A stretch of 64,000 nucleotides of DNA from Marinobacter sediminicola (lineage in GTDB: Bacteria > Pseudomonadota > Gammaproteobacteria > Pseudomonadales > Oleiphilaceae). The stretch covers positions 1 through 64,000 of the forward strand of contig NZ_JAVIXR010000002.1 in NCBI RefSeq assembly GCF_031157525.1, in the 5' to 3' direction. The notes beneath the pieces were generated by a model. It was not told the origin of the DNA. It made no database searches and was given only the letters and a program-made list of their open reading frames with translations. Both the position numbers and the translations under genes were made by a program. Each line of letters begins with the position of its first letter. Position 1 is the stretch's first letter. Positions 44,180-54,397 of the stretch are shown here, in pieces.

Positions 44180-44204
44180 CTGCCCGTCCATCTTTGACGG
44201 GCAG
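44180..44204 (+). other. Perfect hairpin immediately upstream of the flippase-like gene
   Basis: CTGCCCGTC, loop CATCTTT, GACGGGCAG: a 9-base perfect stem ending 3 bases before the next ATG. It occupies the Shine-Dalgarno position. No T-tract follows. Confidence 0.6.
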
Positions 44205-44207
44205 CCC

Positions 44208-45266
44208 ATGAACGAACACATTAATACCAACGATCAGCATCCAGCTTCTGCAAAACGCCTCGCACTGTTCAGCCTGCTCTTTATCGCGCTCACGGTGGCA
44301 GGGCTTTACGCCGTGTACGACCAGTTCGCAGGGCAGAGCATCAGTTTCGATATCCGGTTGATTGCACCACAAACCCTCACCGCTCTCACTGGGCTGTTGC
44401 TGGTGTATTTCGTTTCTGATGGCTTACGTTTGCATTTCACGCTGCGTGCGCTCGGCCACCACTTATCCTTTCCCGTTATTTTCCGTCTGGTTTTTATCAA
44501 CTTGTTCTTTTCCAACGTCACGCCTATGGCCACCGGTGGTGGCTTCGCTCAGATATGGTATCTGCACCGCCATGGGGTTCCGGTGGGCAGAGCCACGGCT
44601 GCAACCACCATCAGGACCGTGCTGGCGGTGCTTTTCATTTTCTCCCTAACGCCCGTCTTTCTGCTGACTCTGGATGCGTTTAATGGCCAGAGCATCACAG
44701 GTGATCTGGGCATGGCATTAGCAATATTCATCCTTATATATCTGGGCTTTTTCGTCATTCTTCTGTTCCGAACACGCTGGCTTATCGGGCCCTTCAGTGG
44801 GCTACTCAGGATTCTCAATCGCTGGAAACTCATAACCGATACTCGCCATATGCATTGGCAGTTCAAGGCTAAGCGAGAGATGCTGCGCTTTTCCCACAGT
44901 TTTGGGGACTACCTGCAGGGCAAGCCGCTCTTTGTAGTGCTTTCCGTTCTATTTACAGCGGTATTCCTGCTGAGCCTGTTCAGCTTCCCTGCTCTGCTGA
45001 TTCATAGCCTGGGGTACGATATCGACTACCTGATGTCGCTGGGGCTTCTGGTTGTGACAACATTTATAATGTATTTCTCACCAACCCCGGGCGCATCGGG
45101 TATTTCAGAAGGTGTATTCGGAAGTTTCTTCAGCGGCATTCTCTCAGGAAACCATCTGATTCTGGTTATTGTGAGTTGGCGCCTGATAACTATCTATCTC
45201 GGCATGTTCATCGGCCTGGGCGTGCTGCAGAAAGAACTCATTAAACGCCGCAGGAAATCCGGATAA
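44208..45266 (+). CDS. Lysylphosphatidylglycerol synthase TM-domain / UPF0104 family protein
   Basis: 352 residues with eight or so helices. Family features include a flippase-like core: YFVSDGLRLHFTLRALGH, FINLFFSNVTPMATGGGFAQ, TIRTVLAVLFIFSLTPV, and SPTPGASGISEGVFGSFF near the C-terminus. This is the membrane domain of MprF-type lipid flippases without the synthase domain. The downstream glycosyltransferase gene is coupled (TAATG), suggesting a glycolipid made and moved by this pair. Confidence 0.85.
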   Translation: MNEHINTNDQHPASAKRLALFSLLFIALTVAGLYAVYDQFAGQSISFDIRLIAPQTLTALTGLLLVYFVSDGLRLHFTLRALGHHLSFPVIFRLVFINLFFSNVTPMATGGGFAQIWYLHRHGVPVGRATAATTIRTVLAVLFIFSLTPVFLLTLDAFNGQSITGDLGMALAIFILIYLGFFVILLFRTRWLIGPFSGLLRILNRWKLITDTRHMHWQFKAKREMLRFSHSFGDYLQGKPLFVVLSVLFTAVFLLSLFSFPALLIHSLGYDIDYLMSLGLLVVTTFIMYFSPTPGASGISEGVFGSFFSGILSGNHLILVIVSWRLITIYLGMFIGLGVLQKELIKRRRKSG

Positions 45267-47500
45267 TGTTTCGAAATCCACTTAAGTTACTGTTCTATCT
45301 CTGCCTGCTGACCGTCATTCTTCTCCTGGGTTACAAAACCTACCTGAACGTATTTCTGGAAGATTTTGCGGGCGTGCATACTGCCCAGGTGGAGCAGATT
45401 CAGCGCAACGTCCCAAACGATCAGGCCTTCAGCTTTGCTGTGCTGGGAAATATCAACAACTCGGTTGGGGTTTTCGAAGATCGCATTATTCCGGAACTAA
45501 ACACCTCGGGAACGGACTTTCTGGTTTCTGCCGGCAACGCAGTGAGCAGCGGCGGCGAGGACAAGTATCGCGCGCTCTATGGAAGTCTCCGCCACCTGGA
45601 TATTCCTTACCTTCTCACATTCGGCGCCCATGAATTCGACAACTTTGGCAGCTTCCGCTTTTATGACCACTTTGGCCCGCACTTCTATAGCATTCAAGCG
45701 GGCAACAGCCGGCTTATCTTTCTCGACAGTACTGGAAAAACGCCCTGGGAGTGGCAGGTGCGTTGGCTGGAAGATCTCCTGAGCCAAGACACCTCAAAGG
45801 CACGAATCCTGTTTATTGGCCACCCGCTATTAAAGCCAGTAGAAGATGCCTTGCTTGATCAGCCCGAAGATTATCTTGAGCCGCCGGAGTTTCGTGATGC
45901 ACTCCTGAAGATGGTTGAAAAACACAACATTAAATTCGTGTTCTCCTCCAACCTCTCGCTGTATTCTGAAAAACAGCTGGGCAACACGCTGTTCGTCACC
46001 ACGGGGGGTGCCGGCGGCTTAATACTGAACAACGACACCAGTTTTTACCACTACGTGCGTGTCAGCGTCAGCCCTGAGGGCGAGGTCAGCCATACGCTCC
46101 GAAAACTGGAAGTTGGCCAACACCCTATACTCAAACAGCTCGAAAGCCTCTGGTTCTTCGTGTATTCACTGTTCTATGCCGGCTACCTTAATTTCATTCT
46201 TATAGTGGCAGTGTTTGCCGCCATCACTATCAAACTCTACGCCATGATTTTCATTGGCAAGGACTACTACCCCGACTACAACCTGGACCCTACGCCCTGG
46301 CTGAACAAACCTTTAAGGGTGGCCATGTTCACCAATAATTATCTACCCTTCATCGGCGGCGTGCCTATTTCCATTGCGCGACTAAAAAAGGGGCTGGAGC
46401 AGCTTGGCGACAAGCTTTTAGTAGTCGCACCGCGTTACAAAGATCAACCCGTAGTAGAAGAACATGCGCTGCGGGTACCTTCATTGCTTGCCATGGGGGA
46501 GAAGCGAGAGTTCCGCCTGGCCAACATATTTCTTGGTCGTATCCGCAAACGTGTGCGCGCCTTTCATCCAGATATAGTCCACCTGCACCACCCTTTCTGG
46601 CTGGGCTCGCTCGGGTTGTTCATGGCGCGCCGCCTGAAGGTGCCGGCCATTTATACCTACCACACCCGGCTTGAGCACTACGCACACTTCGTACCCTTGC
46701 CTGGGCTTATTTTCCGCAACTTGATATCCCACGCTCTTATCAAACGCTTCGCCAATAAATGCGATGGCGTTATCGTACCCACCTATTCCACTGAGGAATA
46801 TCTGCGCATGATTGGCGTGAAAACACCCACCTTTGTGCAGCCTACGGGCATTGAGTACACGCGATTTCAAGCGGTAACGGATGAGGAGATCACAGAACTC
46901 CGACAGACTCTGAACCTTAAGAATGAAACGGTTTTCGTCAGCGTGTCGCGATTATCGAACGAGAAAAACATCGATTTCATGATCGAGGCCATCGGCAGGC
47001 TACATCAGGAGTCGACTAAACCCTTTCACTTTCTGATGATCGGCGAAGGCCACCAAAAAGAGCGCCTGCAAAACAAAATTCAAGAACTGGGACTGGAAGA
47101 TCAGATCACATTGGTTGGTGCTGTGCCGCCGGAGAAAATGGCAACGTGGTATCGTTTGGGTGACGCCTTTTTGTTTGCCTCCAAATCTGAAACTCAAGGC
47201 ATGGTCATTCTGGAGGCTATGGCTGCCGGTTTGCCTGTGGTTGCGGTGCGTTCCAGTGGTATCGACGACGTTGTGCGACACGGTATAAATGGCTTCAAAA
47301 CGCCCGAGAGACAAGATCTATGGTGTGCTCAGGTAAAAAAATTGCTGGAGGATGAGGAATTGAGAAACACACTTTCAGAACAAGCTCTGGCATTTTCGAA
47401 AGACTTTTCCGTTGAACAATTTGCCTCGAATGTTCGCGAGATCTACGCTACAACTTTGGCAATCAGCGAGAAGCGTCAACTAAAACGGAGAAATGCATGA
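45266..47500 (+). CDS. Fusion of degenerate metallophosphoesterase and family-4 glycosyltransferase
   Basis: 744 residues. An N-terminal anchor (LLFYLCLLTVILLLGYKTYL) leads into a calcineurin-like phosphoesterase domain (about 50-280) whose metal-binding motifs are degraded: GNIN for GDxH, SAGN for GD, GAHE for GNHE. A helix follows (about 290-330, FILIVAVFAAITIKLYAMIF), then a complete GT4 glycosyltransferase (about 350-735): HLHHPFWLGSLG, YTYHTRLEHYAHFVPLPG, VQPTGIEYTRF, VSRLSNEKNIDFMIEAI and the EX7E-type SETQGMVILEAMAAGLP. It resembles diacylglycerol glucosyl/mannosyltransferases, so a membrane glycolipid product is likely. Confidence 0.82.
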   Translation: MFRNPLKLLFYLCLLTVILLLGYKTYLNVFLEDFAGVHTAQVEQIQRNVPNDQAFSFAVLGNINNSVGVFEDRIIPELNTSGTDFLVSAGNAVSSGGEDKYRALYGSLRHLDIPYLLTFGAHEFDNFGSFRFYDHFGPHFYSIQAGNSRLIFLDSTGKTPWEWQVRWLEDLLSQDTSKARILFIGHPLLKPVEDALLDQPEDYLEPPEFRDALLKMVEKHNIKFVFSSNLSLYSEKQLGNTLFVTTGGAGGLILNNDTSFYHYVRVSVSPEGEVSHTLRKLEVGQHPILKQLESLWFFVYSLFYAGYLNFILIVAVFAAITIKLYAMIFIGKDYYPDYNLDPTPWLNKPLRVAMFTNNYLPFIGGVPISIARLKKGLEQLGDKLLVVAPRYKDQPVVEEHALRVPSLLAMGEKREFRLANIFLGRIRKRVRAFHPDIVHLHHPFWLGSLGLFMARRLKVPAIYTYHTRLEHYAHFVPLPGLIFRNLISHALIKRFANKCDGVIVPTYSTEEYLRMIGVKTPTFVQPTGIEYTRFQAVTDEEITELRQTLNLKNETVFVSVSRLSNEKNIDFMIEAIGRLHQESTKPFHFLMIGEGHQKERLQNKIQELGLEDQITLVGAVPPEKMATWYRLGDAFLFASKSETQGMVILEAMAAGLPVVAVRSSGIDDVVRHGINGFKTPERQDLWCAQVKKLLEDEELRNTLSEQALAFSKDFSVEQFASNVREIYATTLAISEKRQLKRRNA

Positions 47501-48444
47501 GCGGCATTCCTGTAGGTATCAGCACGTGTCTGTTGGGCAAAGAAGTCCGTCATGATGGTGGCCACAAACATTCTCGCTATTGCACTGAGGTGCTGTCACG
47601 GCATTTTGAATTCCGTCCAATTTGTCCTGAACTGGAAGCTGGCCTGGGTGTCCCCCGCCCCGCCATTCATCTGCGCGAATACCCGGAAGGCATGCGCCTG
47701 ACAGAAACCAAAGGCACTGCTGACCACACCGGTGCCATGCAGGACTTCACCAGCGGGATCATGCCAGACTTGGCCAGTTTGCGCGGTTACATTCTGATGG
47801 CCAAATCCCCTAGCTGCGGTATGGCGCGCATCAAAGTTCACAACCCGGAAGGCCAGGTAGTGCGACGCGACGGGCAAGGCATGTTTGCTGAAGCTCTTAT
47901 GCGCGCCTACCCGCTGATGCCGGTTGAGGAAGAAGGCCGGCTGAACGATGACGCACTGCGGGAAAACTTTGTAGAACGTGTGTTTGCCTACGACGACTGG
48001 ATGCAAAATGTTGCCGGCGAAAACCTCACGGCTAAAGCACTGATCGAGTTCCATACCCGCCACAAATTCCAGCTCCTGGCACACTCGGAAAAGATCTATC
48101 GGCAACTGGGGCCAATGCTAAGCGATCTAAAATCAGAAGCTCTGGAAACCATTGCCACCCGCTATATCCAGGGTTTTATGGAAGCCATGACCGGTAAGGT
48201 AAGTCGCGGCTCACATATAAACGTGATGCAGCATCTGATGGGCTATCTGAGAGATGCCATGGAGGGTGAAGATCGCAAGGTTCTGATAGAACAAATTAAC
48301 GCGTACGGTCGCGGCGAAGTGCCGCTGATTGTGCCCATGACATTACTGCGAATGGCACAACGCAGGGAACCGGCAGATTATCTGAAACTGCAACAGTACC
48401 TGAGCCCCTACCCGGATGAGCTGGGGCTCAGAAACAAGGTGTAA
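47497..48444 (+). CDS. DUF523 and DUF1722 domain protein
   Basis: 315 residues. DUF523 N-terminus (PVGISTCLLGKEVRHDGGHK, FRPICPELEAGLGVPRP, KSPSCGMARIKV) with conserved Cys residues that may hold a metal or Fe-S cluster, then a DUF1722 (YbgA-like) C-terminus (about 165-300: LIEFHTRHKFQLLAHSEKIY, LIEQINAYGRGEVPLIVPMT). Such proteins are often found near photolyase or glycolipid genes; activity unknown. Start overlaps the glycosyltransferase stop (ATGA). Confidence 0.88.
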   Translation: MSGIPVGISTCLLGKEVRHDGGHKHSRYCTEVLSRHFEFRPICPELEAGLGVPRPAIHLREYPEGMRLTETKGTADHTGAMQDFTSGIMPDLASLRGYILMAKSPSCGMARIKVHNPEGQVVRRDGQGMFAEALMRAYPLMPVEEEGRLNDDALRENFVERVFAYDDWMQNVAGENLTAKALIEFHTRHKFQLLAHSEKIYRQLGPMLSDLKSEALETIATRYIQGFMEAMTGKVSRGSHINVMQHLMGYLRDAMEGEDRKVLIEQINAYGRGEVPLIVPMTLLRMAQRREPADYLKLQQYLSPYPDELGLRNKV

Positions 48445-48460
48445 TCAGGCTGAGCCTGCC

Positions 48461-49210
48461 TCAGAAGCCGTAAAGCAAGGTGATCGCCGTTTCGGTATCT
48501 GTGGACTCTACACCCGCAGGCGCATCGGAAACGTGCTTCAACCGATAGGCTGCTTTCATTGACAAGTTGCCGACCAGGTTGGCCTTGATAGCCGTTTCTG
48601 ACTGGCTGATCACGTTGTTCTCATCGAGTCCGATTTCCGTGCTCAGCTTTTGGTGAAACAGCGCATTCTCTGAGAGCGCGTAGTTGAATTGAGCCGCCAG
48701 CCTCGCAATGGCCTCTTTCTCGACGTCTTCGCCGTCGGCGTTCAATACTTCCAGCTTGTTATATCGGTAACCAGCACCGGCCGAGAGATCGAGGAACGAA
48801 CGCTCACCCCGCTGCCAAACCCGGTTTCCATAACCGGTAGTAGCCGTGGATTCGAAATCATAGCCGGAAAAGCGATCTTTCTCATAAGTGCCGCGCAAAA
48901 ACCAATACTGGCTTTCATCAAACTTGTAATTGGTTTCCAAGGCTGCCTTATACTTCTCGGCTGTGGTTTGATCGGCACCTGTGGTTTCGTTTTGGGATTC
49001 AGAGTAGTTAGAGCTGAAATCAGCAATATTGCGCCAGTCTATTACCTCATGCACCAACCCAAGGCGCCCGTTGATGTTGGTTTCTTCGGTATTACCAGAA
49101 GTCATAAGCACACCGAGCTCTGCCTCGCCTTCCCAGTTTTTGGCATCCTGGCCGTAGGCCAGTGGCGCAGCTGTGATGGCAATAACGGCAACGGTTTTCT
49201 TAAAACTCAT
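48461..49210 (-). CDS. DUF481 outer-membrane protein
   Basis: 249 residues: signal peptide (residues 1-20, VIAITAAPLAYG), then alternating beta strands (WEGEAELGVLMTSGNTEETN, YWFLRGTYEKDRFSGYDFES, LDLSAGAGYRYNKLEVL) ending in Phe (ETAITLLYGF), typical of an outer-membrane barrel. DUF481 proteins (YdiY-like) are linked to salt or alkaline response in some bacteria; role here unproven. Confidence 0.85.
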   Translation of the reverse strand: MSFKKTVAVIAITAAPLAYGQDAKNWEGEAELGVLMTSGNTEETNINGRLGLVHEVIDWRNIADFSSNYSESQNETTGADQTTAEKYKAALETNYKFDESQYWFLRGTYEKDRFSGYDFESTATTGYGNRVWQRGERSFLDLSAGAGYRYNKLEVLNADGEDVEKEAIARLAAQFNYALSENALFHQKLSTEIGLDENNVISQSETAIKANLVGNLSMKAAYRLKHVSDAPAGVESTDTETAITLLYGF

Positions 49211-49251
49211 GAAATCTCCTTGAATAGTCAGTTCAGGCGCATGAACAAATA

Positions 49252-50268
49252 TTAAGGAGCGGGGGCGTTTGAACGCTCACCTTTCAAGCTTTTTTTGGCC
49301 TGGCGCTCCCGTTCTGACTTCTTGCGCGCTTTGCGTTCGGCAATTACCCGAGCGGCGTCGCCACCCACATGTGCCTCTCCCCGAGCCTCGGCCAGTCGCA
49401 TCTGAAGCTCTCGCTCCGCGAAGCGTGCCTTCTGCTCGTCACTCAGGGAATCAATACACCTGTGGCAGCTCACGCCTTGTGCATAGTTCGGGTGCTCTTT
49501 ATCAGCCTCGGTAATCGGCCGACGGCAGGCATGACACTGGTCATAACCGCCGCGCTCCAAACGATGATTGACCGTCACCCGGTCGTCAAATACAAAACAT
49601 TCACCTTTCCAGAGGCTCTGCTCTTCCGGCACATCTTCCAGATACTTTAAAATGCCGCCTTTAAGGTGATAAACCTCTTCAAAACCCTGCTCTCTCAGGT
49701 AAGCCGTGGACTTTTCACAACGAATGCCACCGGTGCAGAACATGGCCACTTTTTTATGCTTTGCCGGGTCGAGGTTCTGCTTCACGTATTCCGGGAACTC
49801 GCGAAAGGTGTCCGTGGCGGGGTTAATGGCGTGCTCGAAAGTACCAATTTCCACTTCGTACTGGTTGCGGGTGTCTACAAGAAGCACATCCGGATCTGAA
49901 ATCAACGCGTTCCATTCAGCCGGCTCCACGTAGGTGCCCACAATTCGCTTCGGGTCGATGCCATCAACGCCCATGGTGACAATCTCTTTTTTGAGTTTCA
50001 CTTTGGTACGTTTGAAGGGCTGAATATCTACGTAGGACTCTTTGTAATCAATACCGTCAAAGCGATCATCTGCGTTCAGCCAGGTTTGTACAGCATCAAT
50101 CCCGCTCCGGCTTCCGGCGATGGTGCCATTAATACCTTCACGGGCCAGCAACAGAGTGCCGTGCACACCGTTAGCGTGCATGATATCCAGCAGTGGGTGG
50201 CGAAGGGTTTTGTAATCATTCAGAACGGCGAACTTATAGAGCGCGCACACAACAACGTTGTTGCTCAT
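49252..50268 (-). CDS. trhO: tRNA uridine(34) hydroxylase TrhO (rhodanese-like)
   Basis: 338 residues from the ATG at 50268, which follows AGGAGA; an in-frame ATG 14 codons earlier lacks this. N-terminal acylphosphatase-like region ([33 protein letters not shown]), a rhodanese domain with the catalytic Cys in [20 protein letters not shown], and a C-terminal Cys-rich segment ([25 protein letters not shown]). TrhO (YceA) makes 5-hydroxyuridine at the wobble position of tRNA. Confidence 0.92.
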   Translation of the reverse strand: MSNNVVVCALYKFAVLNDYKTLRHPLLDIMHANGVHGTLLLAREGINGTIAGSRSGIDAVQTWLNADDRFDGIDYKESYVDIQPFKRTKVKLKKEIVTMGVDGIDPKRIVGTYVEPAEWNALISDPDVLLVDTRNQYEVEIGTFEHAINPATDTFREFPEYVKQNLDPAKHKKVAMFCTGGIRCEKSTAYLREQGFEEVYHLKGGILKYLEDVPEEQSLWKGECFVFDDRVTVNHRLERGGYDQCHACRRPITEADKEHPNYAQGVSCHRCIDSLSDEQKARFAERELQMRLAEARGEAHVGGDAARVIAERKARKKSERERQAKKSLKGERSNAPAP

Positions 50269-50407
50269 GGGGAATCTCCTGCAGGCCGGATCGTAAATCC
50301 GGAGCATCAATGTATTTATCTGGAAGGTTCAAGCCAGAGAGGGCGAAGATTCTAACCCACTCAGGCTTTTGTTCAAGTCAGGGCTGGCCGAAGCCAGCAT
50401 CAGGCAG

Positions 50408-51139
50408 TTACTTTTCAGCGTTGGCGAGCTCCCGCTCAACAATCGCAGAAAGCTGGCCCCAACCCGGGCGAGTCAGGCGAATGTTATCCACCAGTACGGT
50501 GGGCGTACTGGTCACTTGCAGTTGCATGGCTGCGCGACGGCTCGCTTCGATCACTTCCCGGTGCAACTCGGTTGTCATGCAACGGCGTAAACGGCGCTCT
50601 TCAAGCCCAAGATCCTTACCATAACGCGCAAAGGTGGCCACCGGGTCGTTGGAGCCACTCCATTCGCTTTGTGAATCATAAAGGCGTTCATGCATCTCCC
50701 AGTATGCGCCCTGATCGCCGGCGCAGCGGGCAGCCTGGGCTGCTGGAAACGCATTCTGGTGCTGTTGCAAGGGAAGGTCGAAATACACAAAACGGACTTT
50801 CCCTGCCTCCACATATTCCTGCTTCAAACGCTGGCTGGCTGGCGCAAACAGGCCGCAGGCCGGGCACTGATAATCCGCAAACTCACGCACAACCACCGGA
50901 GCGTCGTCCGCACCGACAGAAACACCATACTGATCCAACTCCGCCGGGAAGGCTTCCGCGTTAGGCGCAGCAACAGGCAACTCATCTGAGTTTGGCGTCG
51001 GGGCGGCTGTCAGGAAAAAGGCACCAGTAACAATCGCAGCCAGAGCCAACACACTCACCACAATAACCAGCGGCTTTTTCGACTGGGTTTGCCGGGGTGG
51101 CGGTGCACCGGTTTCTTTACGACGTTTTGCTTCACCCAT
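50408..51139 (-). CDS. DsbA-like thioredoxin-fold protein, membrane anchored
   Basis: 243 residues. A basic N-terminus (GEAKRRKETG) and one helix (LVIVVSVLALAAIVTGAFFL) anchor it facing the periplasm; the domain then has the CPAC redox motif (EFADYQCPACGLFAPASQR), an intervening helical insertion and the cis-Pro STPTVLVDN. It belongs to the DsbA/Com1 group of disulfide oxidoreductases. The partner protein is unknown. Confidence 0.88.
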   Translation of the reverse strand: MGEAKRRKETGAPPPRQTQSKKPLVIVVSVLALAAIVTGAFFLTAAPTPNSDELPVAAPNAEAFPAELDQYGVSVGADDAPVVVREFADYQCPACGLFAPASQRLKQEYVEAGKVRFVYFDLPLQQHQNAFPAAQAARCAGDQGAYWEMHERLYDSQSEWSGSNDPVATFARYGKDLGLEERRLRRCMTTELHREVIEASRRAAMQLQVTSTPTVLVDNIRLTRPGWGQLSAIVERELANAEK

Positions 51140-51266
51140 GTTTAACTCCTTTTATTTTGCAGAGGTAACCTGATAATTGTTAGCAGGCGAACATTCCCAC
51201 AATCACTCAGGCAGGCTAAGATCCTCTATATCCTACATAAGTTCCAATATAAATTAAGGAGATCTC

Positions 51267-52232
51267 ATGCCACTTCCAGCCTTCCGTGCGGATTCTTTAA
51301 GCCTGCCACTCATTGCCGCCCCCATGTTTCTGATATCCGGCCCTGAACTGGCACTTGCGTGCTGTCGAGAGGGCATTGTTGGGAGCTTCCCCGCTCTGAA
51401 CCAGCGCACAAGCGAAGGCTTTGAAGAGTGGCTGGTTCAGATGAACGAAGGCCTCGGCAAACTGAACGACGCACAGCCGGATGCCAATATTGCTCCTTAT
51501 GCAGTCAACCTGATTGTACATCGCTCCAACCCTCGCTGGCAGGCCGATCTGGAACTTTGTGTAAAGCACCAGGTGCCCATCATCATTACCTCGCTAGGGG
51601 CTGCCAGCCAGGTGGTAGAGGCCGTGCATAGCTATGGCGGCGTGGTGTTCCACGATGTAACCAATCAGAAGCATGCTCGTAAAGCTGCCGAGGCTGGAGT
51701 GGATGGTGTTATTGCGGTATCTGCCGGTGCCGGTGGTCATGCGGGCACCACCAACCCGTTTGTTCTGGTTCACGAAATCCGGGAGGTGTTTGATGGCACG
51801 GTTTTGCTCGCCGGTGGGCTTTCCCACGGTGAAGATATATTGGCGGCTCAAGCCTTGGGCGCAGATTTGGCCTACATGGGTACGCGCTTTATCAACACCA
51901 CTGAATCAAACGCCGACGATGCCTACCGCGACATGATTATCGAGTCGGAATCCAGCGATATTATTCATACCCCGGCGGTTTCCGGTGTGCCGGCCAGTTT
52001 CATGAGGCAAAGCCTGGAAGCCGCCGGATTCGATATGGCCAAACTAAACCAGCCGGGTGAAATCAATTACGGTGAAAAACTGAAACCAATGGATGATGAA
52101 GCCAAAGCCTGGAAGACCGTTTGGTCCGCCGGCCAGGGTGTGAGCCAGATTACCGATGTGGTCAGCGTAGAGGCTCTGGTATCAAGGTTGAAGCAAGAAT
52201 ATCAAAGCGCGCGTGCGCGGCTTTGCACCTGA
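51267..52232 (+). CDS. Nitronate monooxygenase family flavoprotein
   Basis: 321 residues forming an FMN-binding TIM barrel: LPLIAAPMFLISGPELALAC, VGSFPALNQRTSEGFEEWL, VNLIVHRSNPRW, then SAGAGGHAGTTNPFVLVHEI with the His used in the 2-nitropropane dioxygenase family, LLAGGLSHGEDILAAQALGA and YMGTRFINTTES. Oxidises alkyl nitronates with O2; the physiological substrate may be propionate-3-nitronate or another. Start has AAGGAG upstream. Monocistronic. Confidence 0.9.
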   Translation: MPLPAFRADSLSLPLIAAPMFLISGPELALACCREGIVGSFPALNQRTSEGFEEWLVQMNEGLGKLNDAQPDANIAPYAVNLIVHRSNPRWQADLELCVKHQVPIIITSLGAASQVVEAVHSYGGVVFHDVTNQKHARKAAEAGVDGVIAVSAGAGGHAGTTNPFVLVHEIREVFDGTVLLAGGLSHGEDILAAQALGADLAYMGTRFINTTESNADDAYRDMIIESESSDIIHTPAVSGVPASFMRQSLEAAGFDMAKLNQPGEINYGEKLKPMDDEAKAWKTVWSAGQGVSQITDVVSVEALVSRLKQEYQSARARLCT

Positions 52233-52260
52233 TGCATCATTGAAAATGCCCCCGGTTCCG

Positions 52261-54201
52261 TTAAACACGGAACTGGGATGCATTGCTCTGAAGGGCCACC
52301 AGTAGTTCGCTGATTTCAAGACTGGCCGTATCGGAACGCTGGATGGCTTCCACAGTTACCTCAGCTGTATGCGCAATACCTTCCACACTTACACTCACCC
52401 TTTGTGCTTGCTGGCCCTCTTGCCCTGCCACAGATGCGATGTTCAGCGCCTGTTCCTGCAAGCTACTGAGTAGCTGATTGATCTGGTCAAAATGCTCATC
52501 GGCGCGGCGGAACTCCGCAGACGATTCCACAACCTGCTCTGATACTTTGCCAATCACCGATACGGCCTGTTTGCTGCCCTGCTGCAGTTGCGCAATGATG
52601 GCTTCAATTTCGGTAGTGGATGCTTGAGTTCGGCTTGCCAGAGTTCTCACCTCATCGGCAACAACAGCAAACCCACGGCCCGACTCACCCGCTCTGGCTG
52701 CTTCTATCGCCGCGTTAAGTGCCAGTAAGTTGGTCTGCTCCGCAATGGCGCCTATTACCGACAAAACCGACGTAATTTGTGTGCTTTGCTTATCCAGTGC
52801 ACTGACGGCTTCCACGGCCCGCTGTACATTTAGCACGACATCGTCGAGGCGCTTAAGGACATCCCGGGAGATAGCCGCTGTTGCATCACTCTCAGCGCTA
52901 ACACTTCGTACTGCTCCGGCTACTTCCTGAATATTCTGTGCAACTCCCTCAATGCTGTGGGACATGGCCGCCATGGTTTCAGATACGTCCACAACTTCCT
53001 GCTGCTGTGTACTGACTGCTGCAACCGCATCCCGGCTGACCTCACCCTGTGCCCGAGCCTTTCCGACAGCGACCTCCGCCGAATTTTTAACATCGGTAAC
53101 CAACTCCTGAATGCGGGCAATAAACTGGTTAACACCTCGAGCCATCTCCGTCAGCTCATCATTGCCTTTCAGGTTCACCCGGCGAGTCAGGTCTGCCTCC
53201 CCATCGGCAATGCCGCGGATGGCGGAATTCAGGCGCAGAACCCTCGGCAACACGCTCCCTCCAAGCACCGCTGCCACCAGAATCAGAAGAACAACCATAG
53301 AGCTAACCGCAACCAGTGTCAGGCTCGACGACAAGCCTGCTGCTTCGCGGCGAAGGGCATCAACTGTCTTGCTGATATGGGATTGCGCGCCGGCTCCAAT
53401 ATCTGTCAGTTGCTGCTGAAGCCTCTGGTTAACCTGATCGGTTTCAGCCTCAAGGGTTTTCCTAGAGGCATCAATGCTGCTGGCAAGGGCAGCACTGAAC
53501 TCTGCTTTTAAAGACGCAAGGTCGCGATTAATACCATCCAATGCCAACCCGATTTTCAGCTGCCCAATCGCCGAACCTTTTGGTTTGATGTCTGCCGTTA
53601 TAATGACAACATTCGGATCACGGCTTGCAGCGTCCAACACCCGATTGGCCGCACCGCCCCCGTCACCTTGTTCCATCAGAGCGAGCACCCGTTCATCGGT
53701 ACGATCAACGTAGCGGGTCATGCGTTTACCGTACTGGTCAAAATAGATAGCGAAGAGCACAGACTCCCGGGCGTCTGCCAGTTCCACGAGCTCGGTCAAC
53801 CGTGGAATATCCCTGTCCCAGATCAGTGGTGCAGCAACCGCCGCCAGTACATCTGCCAGCCCTTGCGCCTCTGCCATAACAGCATTGCGGACATTCTCCG
53901 CCACGCGTTCCTGCTGCTGGCTCTGCTGGAGGGTTAGTTCTTCAGACAGCTCCCTTACACTTTCTTCGCGCATGGCTTGCAAGCGCAGGCGAACATCGTC
54001 GCGGGTAGCTTCAAAGGATTCACTGAGCTGATCGCTGCTGGTTTCAAGTGCGGAGCCGGCGGTGTCTATCAAGCGCTCAACCTGATTTGTGATCAACCAC
54101 TGACTGATAAAAACCTGTGCCAGTCCAGCCACCACCAGAACAATAAACACTGGCCGAAACAGCCTGCTGGTGAACAAATTTTTCAAGAAACGAGAGGCCA
54201 T
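52261..54201 (-). CDS. Methyl-accepting chemotaxis protein
   Basis: 646 residues from the ATG at 54201 (GAGGGA upstream; an ATG six codons earlier is possible). Topology: TM1 (about 15-35), a large periplasmic helical sensor with heptad-like regions and a double-dCache-unlike core ([37 protein letters not shown]), TM2 (about 293-320), HAMP ([20 protein letters not shown]) and the signalling domain with the hairpin tip [20 protein letters not shown]. The periplasmic domain's ligand is not predictable. Transmits signals to CheA. Confidence 0.93.
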   Translation of the reverse strand: MASRFLKNLFTSRLFRPVFIVLVVAGLAQVFISQWLITNQVERLIDTAGSALETSSDQLSESFEATRDDVRLRLQAMREESVRELSEELTLQQSQQQERVAENVRNAVMAEAQGLADVLAAVAAPLIWDRDIPRLTELVELADARESVLFAIYFDQYGKRMTRYVDRTDERVLALMEQGDGGGAANRVLDAASRDPNVVIITADIKPKGSAIGQLKIGLALDGINRDLASLKAEFSAALASSIDASRKTLEAETDQVNQRLQQQLTDIGAGAQSHISKTVDALRREAAGLSSSLTLVAVSSMVVLLILVAAVLGGSVLPRVLRLNSAIRGIADGEADLTRRVNLKGNDELTEMARGVNQFIARIQELVTDVKNSAEVAVGKARAQGEVSRDAVAAVSTQQQEVVDVSETMAAMSHSIEGVAQNIQEVAGAVRSVSAESDATAAISRDVLKRLDDVVLNVQRAVEAVSALDKQSTQITSVLSVIGAIAEQTNLLALNAAIEAARAGESGRGFAVVADEVRTLASRTQASTTEIEAIIAQLQQGSKQAVSVIGKVSEQVVESSAEFRRADEHFDQINQLLSSLQEQALNIASVAGQEGQQAQRVSVSVEGIAHTAEVTVEAIQRSDTASLEISELLVALQSNASQFRV

Positions 54202-54358
54202 ACACCAATCCCTCAACATGCTACTCCGGCGAGCGGGGTATCTTTATTTTTGTCATTTAGATGCTTCTTTATAACAGTTGTAGCAAAGCCGACGACAAAG
54301 GGGGACTTCTTTATGCAGGGATTTGTTGGAGAGGGTAAAACAGGTGGGGTTCAAGAGG

Positions 54359-54385
54359 GGCGCCCCGGCGGTTTTCCGGGGCGCC
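54359..54385. other. Perfect GC-rich hairpin downstream of the DUF5666 gene
   Basis: GGCGCCCCGG, 7-base loop, CCGGGGCGCC: 10-base perfect stem 12 bases past the stop of the minus-strand DUF5666 gene. It is positioned as a terminator but has no T-tract on either strand. Confidence 0.5.
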
Positions 54386-54397
54386 GAAATTCAAAAT

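Noticed and set aside
48689..49255. 188-codon open frame opposite the DUF481 gene
   Set aside because: Covers a complete signal-peptide beta-barrel gene on the minus strand, which is far better supported.
52957..53511. 184-codon open frame opposite the chemotaxis receptor
   Set aside because: Antisense shadow of a long helical coding region; no start context or motif.
54359..54385. GC-rich hairpin as a certain Rho-independent terminator
   Set aside because: The stem is perfect but no T-tract follows on either strand, so only a hairpin is claimed.
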